A stretch of 11,704 nt of DNA, taken from positions 1-11,704 of the forward strand of contig PMXH01000419.1 of NCBI GenBank assembly GCA_003165855.1, read 5' to 3'. Each line of letters opens with the position of its first letter. Positions within the stretch are counted from its first letter, which is position 1. The stretch is from Acidobacteriaceae bacterium. Lineage in GTDB: Bacteria > Acidobacteriota > Terriglobia > Terriglobales > Acidobacteriaceae. The notes below the pieces were generated by a model, which saw only the letters and a program-made list of their open reading frames with translations, did no database searches and was not told the DNA's origin. The translations under genes and the position numbers were made by a program. Shown here piece after piece: positions 7,363 to 11,704 of the stretch.

Positions 7363-7914
7363 TTAGTCGTAACTCTTGGCGTCGCGGAATGCCGCGCCCC
7401 GCTGGTCTTTTGCCGATACGATCGGCTCGCCTTCTAGTTCCCAATTGACCTTGAGCTGGGAATCGTTCCACGCGAGCGTACATTCGTGCTCGGGTGCGTA
7501 AAAATCAGTTGCTTTGTAGAGCACATGGGCCTTGTCCGAAAGCACGCTGAATCCGTGCGCAAAGCCCGCGGGAATCCATAGCATGCGCTTGTTCTCACCC
7601 GACAATCGCACCCCCTCCCACCGGCCAAAGGTCGCAGAACTCCGGCGCATGTCCACGGCAACGTCCAAAATCTCCCCCTCCACCACGCGTACAAGTTTTC
7701 CCTGCGGATGCTTTACCTGATAATGCAAGCCCCGCAGAACGTTGCGCGAAGAGCAGGAATGGTTGTCCTGCACAAAGCTCTCGGTAATTCCCGCATCCGC
7801 CATGAGTTGCTGGTTGTAGCTCTCGAAGAAAAACCCACGCTCGTCTCCGAATACCCGCGGTTCCAGGGCGAATACACCGGGCAGAGAAGTCGGGATTTTC
7901 TTGAGCGCATTCAT
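7363..7914 (-). CDS. rmlC: dTDP-4-dehydrorhamnose 3,5-epimerase
   Basis: Cupin-fold epimerase that inverts C3 and C5 of dTDP-4-dehydro-6-deoxyglucose. Length 183 residues, as usual. FGDERGFFFESYN at 22-34, NVLRGLHYQ with catalytic base His64, the second active-site His120 in AGFAHGF, Tyr139 in DFYAPEHE as the catalytic acid, and Asp170 in SAKDQRG are all in place. It sits 28 bases after rmlA. A ten-codon reading frame in that gap overlaps the rmlA stop at one end and the rmlC start at the other (see findings). No good Shine-Dalgarno sequence precedes this ATG. Confidence 0.97.
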   Translation of the reverse strand: MNALKKIPTSLPGVFALEPRVFGDERGFFFESYNQQLMADAGITESFVQDNHSCSSRNVLRGLHYQVKHPQGKLVRVVEGEILDVAVDMRRSSATFGRWEGVRLSGENKRMLWIPAGFAHGFSVLSDKAHVLYKATDFYAPEHECTLAWNDSQLKVNWELEGEPIVSAKDQRGAAFRDAKSYD

Positions 7915-7942
7915 CGCGGGCGGGTGGCTTGCATAGCGTCCA

Positions 7943-8839
7943 TCAGAATACCTTTTCTCGCAAAAGTTGCAGCAGGTAAGCGCCGTAACTATTGTTCTTC
8001 ATCGAGTTCCCAATTTTCTCCACCTGCTCCGCCGTGATGTAGCCCGAACGAAACGCAATCTCTTCGGGGCAAGCCACCATGAGCCCTTGCCTCTTCTCGA
8101 TGGCCTGAATGTAGAGCGACGCATCCATCAACGATTCATGCGTGCCCGTATCCAGCCAAGCCATGCCTCGGCCCATGACCACAACCTCCAATTGTCCGCG
8201 CTCCAGGTACGTCTTGTTCACGTCGGTGATCTCCAACTCGCCCCGCGGACTGGGCTTCAGCGACTTCGCAATCTTCACTACCTGGTCGTCGTAAAAATAA
8301 AGTCCGGTAACCGCATAACGAGATTTCGGCTTGCTGGGTTTCTCCTCGATGCTGAGCGCACGTCCCGCGCCATCGAACTCCACTACTCCATACCGTTCGG
8401 GATCGTACACCGGATAAGCGAATACTCGTGCCCCTTGAGTCTTAGCAGCGGCTTCCCGTAAGTCCTTGGCCAGGTCGTGCCCGTAAAAAATATTGTCGCC
8501 CAGCACCAGCGCGCAAGGGCTTGCTCCAAGAAATACCTCACCTACCAGGAAAGCCTGCGCGATTCCTTCCGGCTTGGGCTGCACTTTGTATTGCAACCCG
8601 ATCCCAAACTGACTTCCATCTCCCAGCAGTGCTTGAAACTTGCTTACGTCCTCTGGAGTAGTAATCAGAAGGATGTCGCGAATCCCCGCCAGCATCAACG
8701 TGCATAGCGGGTAATAAATCATGGGCTTGTTGTAAACCGGGAGCAGGCTTTTCCCCATGGCATGGGTCACGGGATACAACCGAGTGCCCGACCCTCCCGC
8801 CAGAATGATTCCCTTATAACTCGTGTTCGACGCTTCCAT
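7943..8839 (-). CDS. rmlA: Glucose-1-phosphate thymidylyltransferase
   Basis: Joins dTTP and glucose-1-phosphate to dTDP-glucose, the first step of the pathway. From the ATG at 8839 it has 298 residues (E. coli RfbA about 293). The nucleotide-binding start [16 protein letters not shown] is at about 9-24, followed by [17 protein letters not shown] (metal Asp), YGVVEFD, SIEEKP and [12 protein letters not shown] (second metal Asp). One departure: where most RmlA proteins read SKQLLPIYDKP this one has [11 protein letters not shown]; the lysine is kept but its neighbours differ. A GTG at 8917 would start inside rmlB and add 26 residues without family support; the ATG leaves a 34-base gap after rmlB and fits homologues. 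Confidence 0.95.
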   Translation of the reverse strand: MEASNTSYKGIILAGGSGTRLYPVTHAMGKSLLPVYNKPMIYYPLCTLMLAGIRDILLITTPEDVSKFQALLGDGSQFGIGLQYKVQPKPEGIAQAFLVGEVFLGASPCALVLGDNIFYGHDLAKDLREAAAKTQGARVFAYPVYDPERYGVVEFDGAGRALSIEEKPSKPKSRYAVTGLYFYDDQVVKIAKSLKPSPRGELEITDVNKTYLERGQLEVVVMGRGMAWLDTGTHESLMDASLYIQAIEKRQGLMVACPEEIAFRSGYITAEQVEKIGNSMKNNSYGAYLLQLLREKVF

Positions 8840-8873
8840 AGGACGATTATTCCGCTGGCTCTGCAATTCAACT

Positions 8874-9938
8874 CTAAGAAGAATAGTGGGTTTCAATCCA
8901 TTGCCGGTAGCTCCCACTGGTCACATCGCGGACCCACTCTTCATTTTCCAGATACCACCGGACTGTCTTGCGAATTCCACTTTCAAATGTTTCTACCGGA
9001 CGCCAGTCGAGTTCTCGCTCAATCTTAGTCGCATCCATCGCGTAACGCCGGTCATGTCCGGGACGGTCCTTCACGAATGTGATCAGGTTGCGCCGCGAAG
9101 CTCCGCGGCTTCCCGCCATCTCATCCACCATGTCGCAGATCGTCTCGACGATGTCGATGTTTCGCTTCTCGTTCCAGCCCCCAATGTTATACGTTTCCCC
9201 CACTCGTCCTCGCGTGAGCACGTTGGCGATCGCTTCGCAATGATCCGCCACATAAAGCCAGTCCCGAACGTTCTGACCGTCCCCGTAAACGGGAAGTGGT
9301 TTACCGTCGCGCGCGTTCAGAATCACTAGCGGGATCAATTTCTCCGGAAACTGAAATCTTCCATAGTTATTCGAGCAGTTTGTGGTCAGGACTGGCAACC
9401 CGTAAGTGTGGTGGTAGGCGCGCACAAAATGGTCAGAGGCGGCCTTCGACGCGGCATACGGGCTATTGGGCGCATAAGGCGTGCTCTCGGAAAAAGCGGG
9501 ATCGCTGGGCCCCAGCGAGCCATATACCTCATCGGTGGAAACATGCAGAAATCGGAAGTCCGCTCTCTCTTGGTCGACTAGGACTTCCCAATAGGCTCGA
9601 ACCTCTTCCAGAAGCGCAAAGGTTCCGTCCACATTTGTGCGGATGAAATCTTCCGGCCCGCGAATGGAGCGATCGACGTGGCTCTCGGCTGCAAAATGCA
9701 CGATCGCCCGCGGCTTTCGACGTTCCAGCAGTCCGCGTACCAGGCTGCGATCCGCAATGTCGCCGTGCACAAACTCATATCGCCGCTCATTTGTGATGGC
9801 TTCCAGGTTGTGCAGGTTCCCCGCGTAGGTGAGTTTGTCCAGGTTCACAATGGAAGCCGAATCCCGCTCCATCCGCTGCAGGATGAAGTTGGATCCGATA
9901 AAGCCTGCCCCACCCGTGACCAGGATCGTGTTTTCCAT
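8874..9938 (-). CDS. rmlB: dTDP-glucose 4,6-dehydratase
   Basis: NAD-dependent extended short-chain dehydrogenase that converts dTDP-glucose to dTDP-4-dehydro-6-deoxyglucose. From the ATG at 9938 it has 354 residues. [10 protein letters not shown] at 9-18 binds [11 protein letters not shown] at 34-41; catalytic Thr135-Asp136-Glu137 in STDEVYG; YxxxK as Tyr161/Lys165; then [18 protein letters not shown] and [11 protein letters not shown], which are specific to RmlB rather than to other nucleotide-sugar epimerases. The frame is open to a TTG at 9998 inside the upstream terminator tail, which I reject. It is the first gene of the rml block after a terminator, so a promoter should lie within the preceding 60 bases. 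Confidence 0.97.
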   Translation of the reverse strand: MENTILVTGGAGFIGSNFILQRMERDSASIVNLDKLTYAGNLHNLEAITNERRYEFVHGDIADRSLVRGLLERRKPRAIVHFAAESHVDRSIRGPEDFIRTNVDGTFALLEEVRAYWEVLVDQERADFRFLHVSTDEVYGSLGPSDPAFSESTPYAPNSPYAASKAASDHFVRAYHHTYGLPVLTTNCSNNYGRFQFPEKLIPLVILNARDGKPLPVYGDGQNVRDWLYVADHCEAIANVLTRGRVGETYNIGGWNEKRNIDIVETICDMVDEMAGSRGASRRNLITFVKDRPGHDRRYAMDATKIERELDWRPVETFESGIRKTVRWYLENEEWVRDVTSGSYRQWIETHYSS

Positions 9939-9980
9939 ATCGTGGAGGTTGCTCCGGATTCGATGGCGCCGCGCGAGCGA

Positions 9981-9993
9981 ATATCCAATTGTA
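9981..9993 (-). promoter_or_regulatory. Possible -10 element for the rml-kyn transcript
   Basis: TACAAT (minus strand, 9993-9988) matches the sigma-70 -10 consensus at 5 of 6 bases and lies between the terminator and rmlB. It would give an untranslated leader of roughly 40 bases. I see no convincing -35 at 16-18 bases upstream; that segment falls within the terminator stem. A promoter here is expected from the layout, but this exact assignment is weak. Confidence 0.25.
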
Positions 9994-9996
9994 AAC

Positions 9997-10022
9997 AAAA
10001 AGGACGGGGATAACCCCGTCCT
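9997..10022 (-). terminator. Rho-independent terminator after the glycosyltransferase gene
   Basis: A perfect 9-bp GC-rich inverted repeat, AGGACGGGG/CCCCGTCCT, with a 4-base loop (10001-10022) is followed on the minus strand by TTTTTGTTT. It begins 63 bases after the glycosyltransferase stop codon at 10086 and ends before rmlB. The T-tract lies only on the minus-strand side, matching the direction of all genes here. The remaining bases of the 9939-10085 gap show nothing else clear. Confidence 0.85.
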
Positions 10023-10085
10023 GTTGTTGGTGCATTCGATTCTTGTACCAGCTAGGCCATTTCCGGAAGCTTCACGATTAGGGCC

Positions 10086-11704
10086 TTATCCCGCTCTTCG
10101 CTTCTCCGCCGGTGCTTCCACGCGCCCACTCGGCTTCTTGGCTGGCACTGCGGTCTGCTCCCAGCCCATCATCTCGAAATAGGCCCGTTCAATCTCCGCG
10201 GCGATGTTCTGCCATTGATAATGTTCGCGGATGCGGCGTTTTGCGGCTTCTCCCGCAGCCTCACGGACCGCCGGATTCGCAATCAGGAATCGCAGGCGGT
10301 CCGCCAAGTCCGCCACGTCGCCGCGCCGGAAAGTGAATCCCGAATCGTCGATGGCTTCCCGATTTTCAGGAACATCGCTGCCGAGGACGCACAGCCCTGC
10401 CCCCATCGCATCCAACAGGGCAAGGGACAAGCCCTCGAGATCGGATGGCAGGACGAACAACATGGCGTTGGTCAGCAACTCGTCCAGAGCTTCTCCTGAA
10501 ACCCAATCCAGCATTTTGATGCACTCGCTGGCATGGGTTCGGAGTTGGCGTGCGTAATCGTCACAATAGCTCAATGCTCCCGCCATTACCAATTTGACGT
10601 TCGTGTCCAACTGCTCGTATGCCTCCACCAGCAGGTGGCAGCCCTTTTCTGGAGAAAATCTCCCCAAAAACAGAATGTATTTTCCGGGCTCGAGGCCCCA
10701 ATCCAGGATCTTGTCGGGGAGGGACCGTTCACGCAGCAAGCCGCCATTCGGCACGTAAGACGTCCCGGCTCCGTAGTGTTCCCCATAGTGTTGCTGCAGC
10801 GTCCGCGAGACCACCATCGTGCCGGTCGGAAGGCTCACGGCTGCCCGCTCTCCCAGTCGGAGAACGGCTGCAGCTATGCGGCCCCATTTCTTGCCCTGCC
10901 AGTCGAGCCCCTGCACGGTGACCACGGTTCTCTTGCCCGCAAGTCGCGGAATAAACGAGAACAACGCGGGTCCTAACGCGTGATAGTGCACAACATCACA
11001 GGGCTGTACAAGCACATGGAGCGTACTGAGGAATGTATGCACCAAAGTTTCCAGGTGCTTGGATCGGATCGTCGGCAACCGCACCACGCGTATGCCGTTG
11101 TGCCATTCTCCTGGCGGAGTAAAGTACGTCCTGCAATATGCTGTGACCTCGTGCCCCATCCCCGTCAAGCGTTTTCCGATCTCTTCGTAGTACGTCTCAA
11201 TCCCGCTGTATTTCGACACCACCCCCCGCCCACCAATGAATGCGACCCGGAGCATCGGTTTCTGCGATTCTTTATGCTTAATGGATCCGCGATCCCGCAA
11301 AGCCCTTTCAAACGCGAAGTGCTTCACCGGAACGAAGGCATTACTTTCCACTCGATCTACCGCGGTTCTTGCTGCGCTCGGAGTGGGTCTCGTATCTTGT
11401 TTGCTCCCCCACCTCCCATCGCCCGAAGATTGTTTCGTTCCGCTAGCCAGGCGCTCATACAGACCCATCAAGGCCTCGTAGTGCCCCTCTGCGGTATACC
11501 GCTGCCGCACCTGCGCCCGACCAGCCTGCCCCATCCGCTCCGCCAGATCCGGCTGCGCGCTGAGAAACTCAATGGCAGATACCAGTTGGTCCACATCGCC
11601 TACTCTGTATAACAAACCCGTCTTGCCCGCATGCACTAATTCCCGCCGCGATCCCAAGTCGGTGGCCACCACGGCTCGCGCTTGGGCATAGGATTCAAGA
11701 ATCG
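10086..11704 (-). CDS. Tandem GT4 glycosyltransferase: end of one domain plus a complete second domain (partial gene)
   Basis: The frame is open from the right window edge to the TAA at 10088-10086 (539 codons). The first 85 or so residues are the C-terminal end of a GT4 transferase: ILESYAQARAVVATDLGS, then RELVHAGKTGLLYRVGD and a helical tail ending LMGLYERL. After a linker of about 60 polar residues, a second and full GT4 (about 389 residues) begins near 11255 with MLRVAFIGGRGVVSKYSGIETYYEE, resembling the DUF1972-type N-domain of capsule rhamnosyltransferases. It continues through VVHYHALGP, TVQGLDWQGKKWG, YVPNGG, LFLGRFSPEKG and DLEGLSLALLDAMGAG, where the usual EX7E donor motif reads EX7D. 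The C-terminal 20 residues are Lys/Arg-rich. No signal peptide or membrane span is visible. A role adding rhamnose to a surface glycan is inferred from the adjacent rml genes; donor and acceptor are not known. Whether the two domains are one protein or the second starts at 11255 cannot be settled here; that ATG lacks a good Shine-Dalgarno sequence. Confidence 0.85.
   Translation of the reverse strand, partial: ILESYAQARAVVATDLGSRRELVHAGKTGLLYRVGDVDQLVSAIEFLSAQPDLAERMGQAGRAQVRQRYTAEGHYEALMGLYERLASGTKQSSGDGRWGSKQDTRPTPSAARTAVDRVESNAFVPVKHFAFERALRDRGSIKHKESQKPMLRVAFIGGRGVVSKYSGIETYYEEIGKRLTGMGHEVTAYCRTYFTPPGEWHNGIRVVRLPTIRSKHLETLVHTFLSTLHVLVQPCDVVHYHALGPALFSFIPRLAGKRTVVTVQGLDWQGKKWGRIAAAVLRLGERAAVSLPTGTMVVSRTLQQHYGEHYGAGTSYVPNGGLLRERSLPDKILDWGLEPGKYILFLGRFSPEKGCHLLVEAYEQLDTNVKLVMAGALSYCDDYARQLRTHASECIKMLDWVSGEALDELLTNAMLFVLPSDLEGLSLALLDAMGAGLCVLGSDVPENREAIDDSGFTFRRGDVADLADRLRFLIANPAVREAAGEAAKRRIREHYQWQNIAAEIERAYFEMMGWEQTAVPAKKPSGRVEAPAEKRRAG

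Noticed and set aside
8840..8917. Extended RmlA starting at a GTG inside rmlB
   Set aside because: It would overlap rmlB by 44 bases, and the extra 26 residues precede the normal RmlA N-terminus without support.
9944..9955. Short GGAG/CTCC inverted repeat in the rmlB leader that might hide a Shine-Dalgarno sequence
   Set aside because: Only 4 bp of stem with a 4-base loop, and the GGAG is 13 bases from the ATG, so neither the hairpin nor the site is convincing.
9939..9998. Extended RmlB starting at a TTG in the terminator T-tract
   Set aside because: The start would fall in the terminator tail; homologues begin at the ATG at 9938, immediately before the NAD-binding strand.
10980..11612. Plus-strand frame of 210 codons antisense to the glycosyltransferase
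   Set aside because: It is a shadow of the GT4 gene and its linker; no motif, and no separate promoter or Shine-Dalgarno sequence.
1..11704. CRISPR arrays, insertion sequences, tRNA or rRNA genes, phage genes
   Set aside because: No regularly spaced repeats, transposase motifs or RNA gene signatures were seen; coding sequence fills almost the whole window.

Overview
All credible genes lie on the minus strand, so the window reads from right to left. It joins a deoxysugar nucleotide cassette to an almost complete kynurenine-type tryptophan catabolic pathway. Base composition is moderately GC-rich. Gene spacing is tight, with GTG as well as ATG starts. The kynureninase, kynurenine monooxygenase and TDO are of the eukaryote-like types seen in several environmental bacterial phyla. 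This suggests a free-living Gram-negative soil or environmental bacterium. Acidobacteriota is a guess from general resemblance only; there is no rRNA or marker gene here to prove it.

Right end (10086-11704): a glycosyltransferase gene that enters from outside the window. It carries the C-terminal end of one GT4 domain, a linker of about 60 residues, and a complete second GT4 domain, all in one reading frame. It is followed by a textbook rho-independent terminator (9-bp stem, T-tract) at about 9997-10022, which separates it from the genes to the left.

Middle (6514-9938): rmlB, rmlA, rmlC and rmlD, the four enzymes that turn glucose-1-phosphate into dTDP-L-rhamnose, presumably for a surface polysaccharide built by glycosyltransferases such as the one upstream.

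Left (1-6451): on the same strand, with no visible terminator after rmlD, come a 2-aminomuconate semialdehyde dehydrogenase, a RidA-family 2-aminomuconate deaminase, 3-hydroxyanthranilate 3,4-dioxygenase, a single 622-residue polypeptide fusing ACMS decarboxylase to tryptophan 2,3-dioxygenase, kynurenine 3-monooxygenase, and kynureninase (cut by the window edge). Together they cover tryptophan -> N-formylkynurenine -> [formamidase step, not in window] -> kynurenine -> 3-hydroxykynurenine -> 3-hydroxyanthranilate -> ACMS -> 2-aminomuconate semialdehyde -> 2-aminomuconate -> deaminated product (4-oxalocrotonate). This is the catabolic, meta-cleavage-like branch rather than the quinolinate/NAD branch.

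The most notable items are the ACMSD-TDO fusion (a late and the first pathway enzyme in one chain), the physical joining of the rml and kynurenine genes, and the apparent tandem GT4 protein. No mobile element, CRISPR array, tRNA or rRNA was seen. No gene-free stretch exceeds 300 bases; the longest is about 147 bases (9939-10085).
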